This document shows positions 42,112-51,160 of a stretch of 64,000 nt of DNA, piece by piece (the first letter of the stretch is position 1; each line of letters starts with the position of its first letter). The position numbers were made by a program, and so were the translations under genes. The notes under the pieces were generated by a model that had not been told where the DNA came from, did not search any database, and worked only from the letters and a program-made list of their open reading frames with translations. Origin of the DNA: Bradyrhizobium zhengyangense (lineage in GTDB: Bacteria; Pseudomonadota; Alphaproteobacteria; Rhizobiales; Xanthobacteraceae); assembly GCF_022012435.1 (NCBI RefSeq), contig NZ_JAKLUA010000011.1:163892-227891 (forward strand), in the 5' to 3' direction.

Positions 42112-42978
42112 ATGAAACGCCACGACGAACAAATGTCCAACAACGCGAGGACAACCGAACGGGCCTTCAGCGGCCCTCGTTCGGCGCTTCGGGTGATGGA
42201 TATCCTGCAGGCGTTAGCGGCCGAACCGGAAGGTCTTACGCTGGCAAAGCTCAGTGACCGCCTAAAACTGCCGAAAACGAGCGTCTTCAGCCTCATGCGC
42301 GCGCTCGAAGGCGGGGGATATGCTCGCAGCGACAACGGCCACTACATTCTCGGCGATCAAGCGATCAAGCTTGGCGCGAGCCTGGCTCAGGCTCGATCGT
42401 TCCCGAAATGTGCGCGTCCCGTCCTGGAGCGGCTCGCACGAGAGACCGAGGAGACGATCCTGCTCGGTGTCCTCTCCGAGGAGGGCCACGAGATATCTTA
42501 CGTCGATGTCATCGAATCGGAAAAGCCGCTGCGCTTTGCGGTCCGCATCGGCAACCGGCGGCCGCTGTATTGTACGGCCGCAGGAAAGGCGATGCTGGCA
42601 TTCCTACCAGAGAATGTTCAGACGGCGTATCTGACCCAGACCAAGTTTGTAAAGTTCACGGACGACACATCCTCGAAAGAGGAACTCGTCGCCATGTTCC
42701 CCGAAATCCGTCACCGCGGCGTCGTTGTCGACGCTAATGGTATAATTGATGGCGCCACCGGCATCGCGAGCCCCTGTTTTGACGAGGCCGGCCTCGTCAG
42801 CTGCTCGGTGACGATCGCCGGCCCTACCGCGCGCCTGCTGCTTGCGCGCGAGCACATCGAGCGGCTGACCTTCAAGGCCGCCGAACAGATCTCGCAGATC
42901 CTCGGCTATCGCGGCCCATATCCGCCGGCAGAAGATTCTGCCGAGCGGGCCGACACCGGCAAGCGGCGCAAGAAATGA
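42112..42978 (+). CDS. IclR-family transcriptional regulator
   Basis: The 288-residue protein has an IclR winged HTH (SALRVMDILQALAAEPEGL, TLAKLSDRLKLPKTSVFSLM) and the C-terminal GAF-like ligand domain (EETILLGVLSEEGHEISYVD, RRPLYCTAAGKAMLAFLP, GIASPCFDEAGLVSCSVTIA). IclR proteins control aromatic and small-acid catabolic operons and bind a pathway metabolite. It is followed, on the opposite strand, by an aldolase-amidohydrolase-TRAP-monooxygenase gene series and by a plus-strand dehydrogenase series, which it probably regulates. A basic tail (GKRRKK) follows the domain. Confidence 0.88.
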   Translation: MKRHDEQMSNNARTTERAFSGPRSALRVMDILQALAAEPEGLTLAKLSDRLKLPKTSVFSLMRALEGGGYARSDNGHYILGDQAIKLGASLAQARSFPKCARPVLERLARETEETILLGVLSEEGHEISYVDVIESEKPLRFAVRIGNRRPLYCTAAGKAMLAFLPENVQTAYLTQTKFVKFTDDTSSKEELVAMFPEIRHRGVVVDANGIIDGATGIASPCFDEAGLVSCSVTIAGPTARLLLAREHIERLTFKAAEQISQILGYRGPYPPAEDSAERADTGKRRKK

Positions 42979-43002
42979 CCTCGCGCCAGGGACGCCGTCC
43001 GG

Positions 43003-43710
43003 TCAGCCGTCAATCCAGAGAGTATCCCTGATTTCAGCGCCGGCGGCCTGCACGTTCTTGTCCATCTGCAGCAGCTCGAACAACGACGAGCCGGTCTTCA
43101 GACGGTCGCGCAGCTCGATCTCCTTCCGATTGCGCTCCCGTGCGCCCTTCACCGCACGCTCGAGCGAGCGCAGCGGAATCGCGAGCGCCCCGTCATCATC
43201 GGCGACGATCACGTCACCGGGATCCACACGTACGCCGTCGCAAACGATCGGCACGTTCACCGCGCCGGGGCCGCGCTTTTCGGGATGACTGGAGGAGATC
43301 GACGTCGACCAGGTCAGCGAGCCGAGCTCACGCAGCGCAGCGACATCCCGGGCCGGACCATCGACAATGATGCCCGCAATCCCCTTCTGCTTGGCGAAGG
43401 TCGCGGCCACGTCGCCCCACAACGAGCCGTGCGCGCCACCGCCGTTGACGAGGACGAGCACCTGGCCTCGCTGCGCGACGTTGAGGGCGGCATGGATCAT
43501 GAGGTTGTCGCCAGGGAAATTATACGACGTGACGGCTTGGCCCGCGATCCGCTGGCCTGGCGCGATCGGCCGCATGCGCGAGCTCATGAGCTGCATGCGC
43601 CCCTCGACCGGGCCGAGTGCCTCGTGCAAATCGGAGACCGGATATTTTGCGACCTCGGCCAGGAGGTCTGCCGGGCATTGCGGAATGCGCTTGTAGATGA
43701 CGGACTGCAT
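43003..43710 (-). CDS. RraA-like aldolase/decarboxylase (4-hydroxy-4-carboxy-2-oxoadipate type)
   Basis: The 235-residue protein has the class II pyruvate aldolase/RraA fold motifs VLVNGGGAHGSLWGDVAATF and IIVDGPARDVAALRELG (the RD pair of the metal and substrate site). Relatives called LigK, GalC or HMG aldolase split 4-carboxy-4-hydroxy-2-oxoadipate to pyruvate and oxaloacetate at the end of protocatechuate and gallate meta-cleavage. The substrate here is open. It lies just downstream of IclR on the opposite strand and is last in the run that includes a PDC-hydrolase-like protein, which supports a ring-cleavage pathway. Confidence 0.7.
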   Translation of the reverse strand: MQSVIYKRIPQCPADLLAEVAKYPVSDLHEALGPVEGRMQLMSSRMRPIAPGQRIAGQAVTSYNFPGDNLMIHAALNVAQRGQVLVLVNGGGAHGSLWGDVAATFAKQKGIAGIIVDGPARDVAALRELGSLTWSTSISSSHPEKRGPGAVNVPIVCDGVRVDPGDVIVADDDGALAIPLRSLERAVKGARERNRKEIELRDRLKTGSSLFELLQMDKNVQAAGAEIRDTLWIDG

Positions 43711-43825
43711 GTTTCCTCTTTCTGTAAGCGTTCTTCACGTACGAAGGGTTTTCAAGTTGCCCGGAGCCGCATCCTCGGGTGCTCACACGAGCCGCATCTG
43801 CCAACGGTCATGATCGAGCATTGCA

Positions 43826-44692
43826 TCAGCCAAATCCGTACAGAGCCGCCGGATTTCGAACCATGATCTTGGTCAGGACGGTTTCGTCGCACCACGAATA
43901 AAGCGCCGAAAGGAGATCTGTCGCGTCAGGGGTCGGTCCATGCGTTGCGGCATGCGGCCAGTCGGTCGCCCACAGCAGACGATCCGGTGCCTCAGCCAAT
44001 AAGGCTTCGACGAGCGGCTCGAGCTCGTCATAAGCCGGTGCAGCGGTATTCATGTGATACGGCGCCGAAATCTTCGTCCAGCAATTGCCCGATCGGAGCA
44101 GCCGAAGGAGAGCCTGAAAAGCAGGTTGTTCCGTTCCCTTTTGGGCGTCGGGATCGGCCAGGTGATCGATCACGAAGGGGCACGGCAATTTTTGCAGCCG
44201 GTCCTCAAGCGCGACGATGGAGCGACCGTCGAGCATCAGCGCGACATGCCAGCCCCATCGCCGAATCCGGGATGCAATTCGCTCCAGCTGTGCGAGCGGC
44301 AAGCTGCCTGGCCGGGTCGCAATGAACCTCACGCCTCTCGCGCCCTTGTGGTGTAGCTCGTCGAGTTCTTCGTCCGAGACATCGGGATCGACGACGACAA
44401 CTGCACGTGTTTCCACGCCTGCGATTTCGCGCATCGCATCGAGCTGCCGGCTGTTATCCGATCCATAGACGCTGGCCTGGACGATGACGGCACGATCGAT
44501 GCCAAGCCGCTCGGCCAACGCCATATAGGCTGCGGGTGTTGCAGCAGGCGGCGCGTAGGTCAGCTCGGTCCGATAGGGATATCGGGCCTCCGGGCCGAAG
44601 ACATGGAAATGGGTATCGGTCCGTCCCGGCATGGTCTTGAAACTTGCTTGAGAACTCCGGGTCACCGTTCTTCTTTCTTCTTGGCACGACAT
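43826..44692 (-). CDS. Amidohydrolase-2 family lactonase (PDC hydrolase-like)
   Basis: The 288-residue protein has the amidohydrolase-2 metal motif GRTDTHFHVFGPEARYPY and the later conserved elements GVRFIATRPG, CPFVIDHLADPDAQ and LLWATDWPHA (final Asp). The closest described activity is 2-pyrone-4,6-dicarboxylate lactone hydrolase (LigI), which opens a lactone in lignin-derived aromatic breakdown. An earlier start at 44692 has AAGG upstream; an ATG at 44632 is also possible. It neighbours an RraA-like aldolase, the next step in such a pathway. Confidence 0.72.
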   Translation of the reverse strand: MSCQEERRTVTRSSQASFKTMPGRTDTHFHVFGPEARYPYRTELTYAPPAATPAAYMALAERLGIDRAVIVQASVYGSDNSRQLDAMREIAGVETRAVVVVDPDVSDEELDELHHKGARGVRFIATRPGSLPLAQLERIASRIRRWGWHVALMLDGRSIVALEDRLQKLPCPFVIDHLADPDAQKGTEQPAFQALLRLLRSGNCWTKISAPYHMNTAAPAYDELEPLVEALLAEAPDRLLWATDWPHAATHGPTPDATDLLSALYSWCDETVLTKIMVRNPAALYGFG

Positions 44693-44729
44693 CGTCGAGA
44701 CCTTCGACCGCGGCAGACGGTCCGGAGCC

Positions 44730-46598
44730 TCACTTCCCGATCAGATTTGGCAGCGCGTGCGTAAACCAGGGGACATAGGCGATGAGCAGCACGCCGAGAC
44801 AGAGCACAACGAGGTACGGCACCATCGATCGCGACGCCTGGTCGATGTCCGCGCGTACGACAGCGCAAGCGATATAGAAGCCGATGCCGACAGGCGGCAT
44901 GAAGACGCCTACGCCGATCGACAGGATGATTACCATCGCATAATGAATGGAATCGATGCCGAGTTGATTGGCGATCGGCATCAGGACGGGTGCGAGGATG
45001 ATGATCGCCGGCAACCCCTCCAGCAAGGCCCCGACGATGATGATCAGGGCGATCGAACCCAGGAGAAACAGCAACTTGCTGTTGCCGAGCAGCGCGACGA
45101 CCTGGCTCAGATGCGCGTTCAGCCCGGCGGCGGTCAACACCCAGCCGAATGCGCCCGCGGCCGCGACGATGAACAGAACCATCCCTGTCAGCCGTCCGGC
45201 TTCAATCAGGATTCTGGCGCATGCCCTGAGCGTGAGCGCGCGATAGAACACGGATGCGAGGACAAGCCCATACAGCACGGCGATCGAGGACACTTCGGTC
45301 GGTGTGGCGAAGCCGAACTTGATGCCGAGGATCATGATGACCGGCATGCCGAGCGGCAGCAACGCGTCCGTGCCGGCCCTGGCTCGCTCTCCGGCGGTCG
45401 CTTTGGGATTGGCGGACAAACCGCTGTTGCGGGCGGAAACATAGATCAGCAGCATGAGCATCACGGCAATCACTGCCGCGGGTATCAGACCGGCGACGAA
45501 CAGCGTGCCGATCGAAACCGGTGTCACCGTTCCGAGGATCAGCATCGCGATGCTCGGCGGGATCGTCTCGGACATTGCGGCCGATGCCGCCAGCGCCGCG
45601 GCGGATTCCTGGGGCTTGTAGCCCGTTCTTTCAAGCTCTCGCCGCATGACGGATCCTACGGCGACCACGTCGGCCGCTTTCGATCCGGAGATACCCGACA
45701 CGAGATAGGTCGTGATCACCACCACCTGGAGCAGACCGCCACGGAAATGGCCGACCAGCGACATCGCAAAGCGCACGAAGCGCACGCTGATTCCGCCCTG
45801 ATCCATGATACCGCCGGCGAGGATGAAGAACGGTAACGCCAGCAGGATGAAGTTGCTGTTGGCGTCGATCATGCTCTGCGCGATCGCGACCAGTGGAATG
45901 TCGTTGGCCAGGAGGTAGATCAGCGAGCCCGCCATCAGTGCGAAGCCGATCGGCATGCCGATGCCGATCATGGCGAACAGCACGATCAAGAGCGCCACCA
46001 GCGAATATCGCGAGCTGAAAGTCTGTGTGAAGAGGCTGGCATCGGCGAACAGGCAGCCGGCAAGCACGGTAGCGGCGGCAAGCGCGACCAGGAGCGGTCG
46101 CCCGCGCTTTGCCAAGAGCCGCTCGGCGGCGGTCAGGGCGATCAGCAGCAGCCCGAGCCCGAGCGGCACGACCAGGGTGGCGGTCGGCCAACCCGTGATC
46201 GGCAGATGCTCGTCGAGACGGACCATGAACAGCGAGGCGCTGCCCCGGAGGATGGATATCGCCGTCACCAGCACCCCAAGGTCGACCACGCAGCCCAGGA
46301 CCTGTCGCCAGTGCGGGGTCAAACGCTTTGTGATGACCTCGATCGAGGCATGTTCGGCGCGCCGATAGGCGATGGCGCCGCCCATGAAGGCAATCACGCT
46401 CAGCGACAATTTTGCGGTTTCGTCCACCGACAGGATGGAGAACGGCGTCACCTCGCGAATCAGCACGGAGAGCAGCGTGATGGCCAGCTGCAACGCCAGC
46501 GCGATCGCCACCATGATCTCGGCGATGGCACCGAGACCAAAGCGCGACAGAGCGTGGCTGTGCCCTGAAGCCGGAACATCACAGACCTGCTCGGTCAT
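44730..46598 (-). CDS. Fused TRAP transporter small and large permease (DctQM)
   Basis: The 622-residue protein joins a DctQ-like small subunit (four spans in the first 150 residues, including ILSVDETAKLSLSVIAFMGG, FRR-like EHASIEVI) to a DctM-type large subunit with about 12 spans (PIGFALMAGSLIYLL, LALPFFILAGGIMDQGGIS, SGSKAADVVAVGSVM, ETIPPSIAMLILG). TRAP systems use sodium to import substrates delivered by a periplasmic DctP protein. Its start overlaps the dctP stop by four bases. The substrate is probably the compound degraded by the adjacent enzymes. Confidence 0.9.
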   Translation of the reverse strand: MTEQVCDVPASGHSHALSRFGLGAIAEIMVAIALALQLAITLLSVLIREVTPFSILSVDETAKLSLSVIAFMGGAIAYRRAEHASIEVITKRLTPHWRQVLGCVVDLGVLVTAISILRGSASLFMVRLDEHLPITGWPTATLVVPLGLGLLLIALTAAERLLAKRGRPLLVALAAATVLAGCLFADASLFTQTFSSRYSLVALLIVLFAMIGIGMPIGFALMAGSLIYLLANDIPLVAIAQSMIDANSNFILLALPFFILAGGIMDQGGISVRFVRFAMSLVGHFRGGLLQVVVITTYLVSGISGSKAADVVAVGSVMRRELERTGYKPQESAAALAASAAMSETIPPSIAMLILGTVTPVSIGTLFVAGLIPAAVIAVMLMLLIYVSARNSGLSANPKATAGERARAGTDALLPLGMPVIMILGIKFGFATPTEVSSIAVLYGLVLASVFYRALTLRACARILIEAGRLTGMVLFIVAAAGAFGWVLTAAGLNAHLSQVVALLGNSKLLFLLGSIALIIIVGALLEGLPAIIILAPVLMPIANQLGIDSIHYAMVIILSIGVGVFMPPVGIGFYIACAVVRADIDQASRSMVPYLVVLCLGVLLIAYVPWFTHALPNLIGK

Positions 46599-47605
46599 CC
46601 CTCGGCGGCTTTCAGCAGTTTGTCGATGAGCTGCTCGCCCATCGACGTGCGGAACTGAGCGAACACGGGCTCGACCTTTTGCCTGAACGGCGCGTAGTCG
46701 ACGGGGTTGAACTGGATGCCGGCATCTTGGCAGGTTTTCTTGGCCGCGGCGGAGGCCTCGACGATCGACTTGCGGGTGTCGTTGCCGAACCGCAGCGCTT
46801 CCTCACGCAGGACCTTCAGGTGCGTCGGATCGAGCTTGTCGAGCTTGAACTTCGAGCCGAGCAGCGCCATCGCGTTGTAGGTGTGATTGGTTTCGGAAAC
46901 GAATTTCGTCACCTCGTGCAGCTTGGTCGCGACGACGGAGAGCAGCGGGAATTCGTAGCCGTCGATCGTGTTCTGCGTCAGCGCCAGATACATCTCGGAA
47001 ACGTCGAGCGACACGGGCTGGGCGTTGAATGCCTTGGCCATCGCGACGAAGACCGGGCTTTGCTGGATCCTGAACTTCATCCCGGAAAGGTCGTCGGGAG
47101 CTCGCACGACCTTTCTGGTGGTCTCCACCACCCGCCAGCCATTGGTGCTCCAGGCCAGGCCATAGACATTCTTCGGCGCGAGGCTGGCGAAGATCATCTG
47201 GCCGATCTCGCCATCGGTCACCCTTTCGCCGCTGCGCGCGTCGCGGAACAGGAACGGCAGATCGAGCACCTGCATCATTGGGAAGATGGAGGAGAGGAAT
47301 CCCGCGGTGTGGTACACGAGATCGACCGTCCCGGTCGCAACGCCGGTCGCGATGCTGACACTGGAGCCAAGCTGTCCGCCGGCGAAGATATCGATCTTGA
47401 CAGCGCCATTGGTGCGTTCGCCTACCCGGCCCGCAAAGGCTTCCGCCATCTTGTGGTTGGGATGGAGGTTGCTGTCGGGATGAGCGAATTTCAGGGTGAC
47501 CGCCCCCTGCCCCCGCGCGATGTTCGGCGCGAAAAGACCAAGGGCCGGCGCGCCGATGCCCGCGAGCAGCGTCGTCTTCACGAACGCTCTCCGAGTGTGA
47601 TTCAT
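46595..47605 (-). CDS. TRAP transporter substrate-binding protein (DctP)
   Basis: The 336-residue protein has a Tat-like signal (NHTRRAFVKTTLLAGIGAPA) and the DctP fold: LKFAHPDSNLHPNHKMAEAF, NGAVKIDIFAGGQLGSSVSI, and MKFRIQQSPVFVAMAKAFNA with the conserved arginine that pairs with the carboxylate of the ligand, so the substrate is probably an organic acid. I start at the ATG (47605) nine bases after AGGAG; a GTG at 47611 is in frame. It heads the transporter, overlapping the QM permease by four bases. Confidence 0.88.
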   Translation of the reverse strand: MNHTRRAFVKTTLLAGIGAPALGLFAPNIARGQGAVTLKFAHPDSNLHPNHKMAEAFAGRVGERTNGAVKIDIFAGGQLGSSVSIATGVATGTVDLVYHTAGFLSSIFPMMQVLDLPFLFRDARSGERVTDGEIGQMIFASLAPKNVYGLAWSTNGWRVVETTRKVVRAPDDLSGMKFRIQQSPVFVAMAKAFNAQPVSLDVSEMYLALTQNTIDGYEFPLLSVVATKLHEVTKFVSETNHTYNAMALLGSKFKLDKLDPTHLKVLREEALRFGNDTRKSIVEASAAAKKTCQDAGIQFNPVDYAPFRQKVEPVFAQFRTSMGEQLIDKLLKAAEG

Positions 47606-47674
47606 TGTCACGATCTCCTCCCTGCTCGTAACGATACTCGTTGGAACGCGGCCAACTCGCGTGGCCGTTGCCGT

Positions 47675-48973
47675 TCAGTTCAGCAAATTTTCGCGGAACG
47701 TCTCGCCCTCATATGCGGTGCGGAACACACCTCGTTTCTGCAGAATTGGGATCACCTGGTCAACGAATTCCTCGACGCTGGAGGGCGTGGTCGTCGGCGT
47801 GATATTGAAACCGTGGCACCCGGTCTCCCGCCAGATCGTCTCGAGCTGATCGGCAACCTGCTCCGGTGTTCCGATCAGTTGCGGCATGCCGACCGCAAGG
47901 CCCCAGCGTACCGCCGCCTCGCGCAGCGTGAAGCGGCGATTCTCGAACGAGGCCGACATGGCCTTCATCAGACCCTGCGATGCCTGCGTCTTCTGCTCCT
48001 CGAGCGGCAGATCGAGCTCGACTTGGCTGAAATCCACCCCGAGCGAACCGGACAAGCGGCTCAGCGCGGCCTCAAGCGGAATGCGCGCGGCGAATTCGTC
48101 GAGCCGGCGCCTCGCCTCCGCCTCGGAGCTTCCGAGAATCGGCTGCACGCCGAACGTCACCTTGGGCGCGGCCGCGCTCCCCGATGCTGCGCCGAGCTCC
48201 TGCATGAAGGTTTTCATGCCGCCCAGATGCGGTTGAATGGAGAACACCACGTCGGCGTGCTTCTGCGCGAAGCGCTGGCCGCGGCCGGAGGATCCGGCCT
48301 GGAACAGCACCGGATGGCCCTGCCGCGACGGCAAAGCCGGCGGCACCGTATGGCAGCGGAAATACTCGCCCTCGTGATTGATGATGTCCACCTTGGCCGG
48401 ATCAGCATAGACGCCTGTCGTCCTGTCGGCCTGGACCGCGCCCTCGCGCACCCCGCTCCAGAGCGCACGACAGACTTCCATATATTCATCGGCGCGATCG
48501 TAGCGCTGGTCGTGATCGAGTTGATTGAGACCGAGTGCACGGTACTCGCCGCGCAGATGGCCAGTGACGATGTTCCAGCCGACCCGACCGCCGCTCATAT
48601 AGTCGAGCGTCGAGAGCGAGCGGACCGCCTGATAGGGATGATTGGCCGAAATGGAGAGCGTCACCGCAAGGCCGAGCCGATCGGTGGCGGCGGCGAGTGC
48701 ACTCAGCAGAACGACCGGATCGTGCGGCGGCCAGCACACGCCGTAGCGCACCGCCTCGTCGGAACGCTCCTTGTAGCGGTCGAACACACCCGGCGTATCC
48801 GCGAAGAACAGCCCATCGAACAGGCCGCGCTCATAGGTCTGCGCAAGCCTCTGCCAGCGCTTCAGGCTTCCCATCGCCTCGAGACGCTGATCGGCGGGAT
48901 CCGACCAGCTCAGGATCGTGTGATTGATAGGCGAGTTGATCAGAAACCCGATCAAGTGCATGCCGCCACGCAT
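47675..48973 (-). CDS. FMN-dependent monooxygenase (NtaA/SnaA/DszA type)
   Basis: The 432-residue protein has the bacterial luciferase-like fold of class C flavin monooxygenases: GRVGWNIVTGHLRGEYRALG, RYDRADEYMEVCRALWSG, VLFQAGSSGRGQRFAQKHAD and GTPEQVADQLETIWRETG. These enzymes need FMNH2 from a separate reductase; one is encoded in the divergent operon at 50151. Relatives attack nitrilotriacetate, EDTA, sulfur heterocycles and pyrimidines. I choose the ATG at 48973 behind GGAGGGAG over an upstream in-frame start. The promoter region to 49178 is shared with the divergent operon. Confidence 0.85.
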   Translation of the reverse strand: MRGGMHLIGFLINSPINHTILSWSDPADQRLEAMGSLKRWQRLAQTYERGLFDGLFFADTPGVFDRYKERSDEAVRYGVCWPPHDPVVLLSALAAATDRLGLAVTLSISANHPYQAVRSLSTLDYMSGGRVGWNIVTGHLRGEYRALGLNQLDHDQRYDRADEYMEVCRALWSGVREGAVQADRTTGVYADPAKVDIINHEGEYFRCHTVPPALPSRQGHPVLFQAGSSGRGQRFAQKHADVVFSIQPHLGGMKTFMQELGAASGSAAAPKVTFGVQPILGSSEAEARRRLDEFAARIPLEAALSRLSGSLGVDFSQVELDLPLEEQKTQASQGLMKAMSASFENRRFTLREAAVRWGLAVGMPQLIGTPEQVADQLETIWRETGCHGFNITPTTTPSSVEEFVDQVIPILQKRGVFRTAYEGETFRENLLN

Positions 48974-49178
48974 GAAGTCGCTCCCTCCGAAAAGCCGAGC
49001 CGCATCGCGCTGGCGCGACGCCCCGGTTTTTCCTTGCGTTCTCATTTCGGAACGTTATCCTTATATAAGAATAGATAGCCAATCACCACGGCTGTCAAGC
49101 CGGTTGCGCTCACGTGTCGTCACGGAATGCGCGGCTTAACGAGACGCGGATTAACTCCGCGCACGGGAGAACTCGACG

Positions 49179-50096
49179 ATGTATGCAGCACCGCCAAGCG
49201 TGGAGGCGCGCGTCTTCACTGCAATCCCCGAGCATCTGTTCAAGAGCGGCCAGCGCTCGGAATGGGCTGAGGTGCAGTTTCACGGCGCACCGACGCCGAC
49301 CTTTCTCGAAGGCCCATCCTTTGACCGCAATGACGATCTCTGGGTCGTCGACATTCCTTGGGGCCGCCTGTTGCGCATCACGCCGAACGGTGAGGTCAGT
49401 GTTGGCGCGGAGTACGACGGTGAGCCGAACGGCCTGAAGTTTCACAGGGACGGGCGCGGCTTCATCACCGACCACAAGCAGGGCATCATGGTGTTCGACC
49501 CGGCCACGGGTCGCGTCGAGCCCTTCCTGGAGCGCTCGCTGTTGCAGCGATTCAAGGGCGTCAATGATCTCGTGTTCGCCTCGAACGGCGACATGTACTT
49601 CACCGATCAGGGGCAGACCGGATTGCATGATCCGAGCGGCCGCCTCTATCGATTGCGACCCAGTGGCCAGCTCGATTGCGTGCTCGACCGGATTCCGAGC
49701 CCGAATGGCCTCGTGCTCAACAAGGCCGAGACGATGCTGTTTCTGGCGGTGACGCGCGCCAATGCGATCTGGCGGGTGCCGCTGATGCGCGACGGCACCG
49801 CAAGCAAGGTTGGCACCTTCATCCAGCTTTCCGGAGGTGGCGGCCCCGATGGCCTTGCGATCGACGAGGACGACAATATCGCGATCTGTCACGTCGGCCT
49901 CGGCGCCACCTGGCTGTTCAGCGCGCTCGGAGAACCGATGCTGCGCATCAAGTCTCCGAAGGGACTTCTCACCACCAATTGCGCCTATGGCGGTCCGGAT
50001 CGGCGGACACTCTTCATCACGGAATCGAAGAGCGGTACGATCCTCGCAGCGGAAATGCCGGTGGCGGGACGGCCGATGTACTCCCACGCTGCGTGA
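49179..50096 (+). CDS. SMP-30/gluconolactonase-family lactonase
   Basis: The 305-residue protein is a six-bladed propeller of the SMP-30 family: FLEGPSFDRNDDLWVVDIPW (metal Glu), FKGVNDLVFASNGDMYFTD (metal Asn/Asp), SPNGLVLNKAETMLFLAVT and GGPDGLAIDEDDNIAICHVG (catalytic Asp). Such enzymes hydrolyse sugar or other lactones, here probably a ring-opened intermediate. It is first of a plus-strand operon with a flavin reductase and two dehydrogenases. Confidence 0.85.
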   Translation: MYAAPPSVEARVFTAIPEHLFKSGQRSEWAEVQFHGAPTPTFLEGPSFDRNDDLWVVDIPWGRLLRITPNGEVSVGAEYDGEPNGLKFHRDGRGFITDHKQGIMVFDPATGRVEPFLERSLLQRFKGVNDLVFASNGDMYFTDQGQTGLHDPSGRLYRLRPSGQLDCVLDRIPSPNGLVLNKAETMLFLAVTRANAIWRVPLMRDGTASKVGTFIQLSGGGGPDGLAIDEDDNIAICHVGLGATWLFSALGEPMLRIKSPKGLLTTNCAYGGPDRRTLFITESKSGTILAAEMPVAGRPMYSHAA

Positions 50097-50150
50097 TCAG
50101 GATATTCGCAGCAACCTCCGAGCGACTGACCAGAAGGCCGAGTGCACGCC

Positions 50151-51125
50151 ATGCAGCAGTTCTCCCCGACCATCGCGGCCGTCGACAGCGGCGATCCCAA
50201 GGCAGATCCGGCCGCGTTTCGGCGCTGCCTCGGCCAATTCGGGACCGGCGTGACCGTCGTCACCGCCGCTCACGGTGACGAGCTCGTCGGAATGACGGCG
50301 AACTCGTTCTCCTCGGTCTCGCTCGATCCACCGCTCGTGCTGTGGTCGGCCAAGCGAACGAGCCAGAGCTTCCCGACCTTCAAGGTCGCCACGCATTTCG
50401 CCGTAAACATTCTATCCAGCGACCAGATCGCTCTCTCAAATCATTTTGGCCGCTCGGGCGGCGACAAGTTCGGGGGCGTCTCCTGGAAGCGCGGCATCGG
50501 CGGCGCACCGCTGCTCGAGGGAACGCTGTGCAGCTTCGAATGCCGCAAGGCGGCCGAATATCCCGGCGGCGATCATCTGATCATGCTGGGTGAAGTCGAA
50601 CGCTTCGTGCGCCACGACCGCGGCCCGCTACTGTTTGCGCAAGGACGCTATTGCATGGCCGCCGACTTCGCCGATCCCACCGACCTGTCGAAGGCGACCG
50701 GACAGGCGCACGCCGGCGGCCCGATGAATGAGTTCATGACGGCGCTGATGTATCGTGCCCATGGCGTGCTCTCGGCAGCGCTCGACGAGGGTCGCCATGC
50801 CGAAGGTCTCAGCGTCCTGCAGAGCCGGTTGATGGCCGCGATCGAAACGTTGCCGGGACGCACGCTCGCGAGCTTGCTGCCTGAATTGTTTCTCGGGCTC
50901 AACGCCGCGGAGAGCACCGTGAACGAGCTAGTGCGCATGGGCCTCGTCGAGGCCGACGCTAGCGGCGGCTTGACACTCACGGCCATGGGACGCGACCGCA
51001 ACCACGCACTACACGCGCGCGCCCGCGCAATCGAGGCAAAGGAACTGTCCGGCATTTCGCCCGGCGAGATCGCGAGTTGCCGGCACGTTCTCGACAAGCT
51101 CGTTCGCCGCGCACCGACGGCATAG
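50151..51125 (+). CDS. Flavin reductase fused to a MarR-like domain
   Basis: The 324-residue protein has a flavin reductase domain in the first 170 residues (FRRCLGQFGTGVTVVTA, GMTANSFSSVSLDPPLVLW, HFAVNILSSDQIALSNHF, DHLIMLGEVERF) and a C-terminal winged-helix region (GRTLASLLPELFLGLNAAES, VNELVRMGLVEADASGG) like a MarR regulator. It would reduce FMN for the divergent monooxygenase. The fused regulator-like part may sense flavin or substrate. I start at the ATG at 50151. Confidence 0.82.
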   Translation: MQQFSPTIAAVDSGDPKADPAAFRRCLGQFGTGVTVVTAAHGDELVGMTANSFSSVSLDPPLVLWSAKRTSQSFPTFKVATHFAVNILSSDQIALSNHFGRSGGDKFGGVSWKRGIGGAPLLEGTLCSFECRKAAEYPGGDHLIMLGEVERFVRHDRGPLLFAQGRYCMAADFADPTDLSKATGQAHAGGPMNEFMTALMYRAHGVLSAALDEGRHAEGLSVLQSRLMAAIETLPGRTLASLLPELFLGLNAAESTVNELVRMGLVEADASGGLTLTAMGRDRNHALHARARAIEAKELSGISPGEIASCRHVLDKLVRRAPTA

Positions 51126-51160
51126 TAAGAACCAAGGCCGACGACGAAGGAACAATGGTA

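Noticed and set aside
44757..45836. Long plus-strand frame (359 codons) rich in Asp, His and Arg
   Set aside because: It is antisense to the TRAP permease, with composition typical of reversed membrane-protein codons.
46679..49078. Very long plus-strand frame (799 codons)
   Set aside because: It is antisense to the DctP and FMN-monooxygenase genes, which have clear family motifs, and arises from codon bias in GC-rich DNA.
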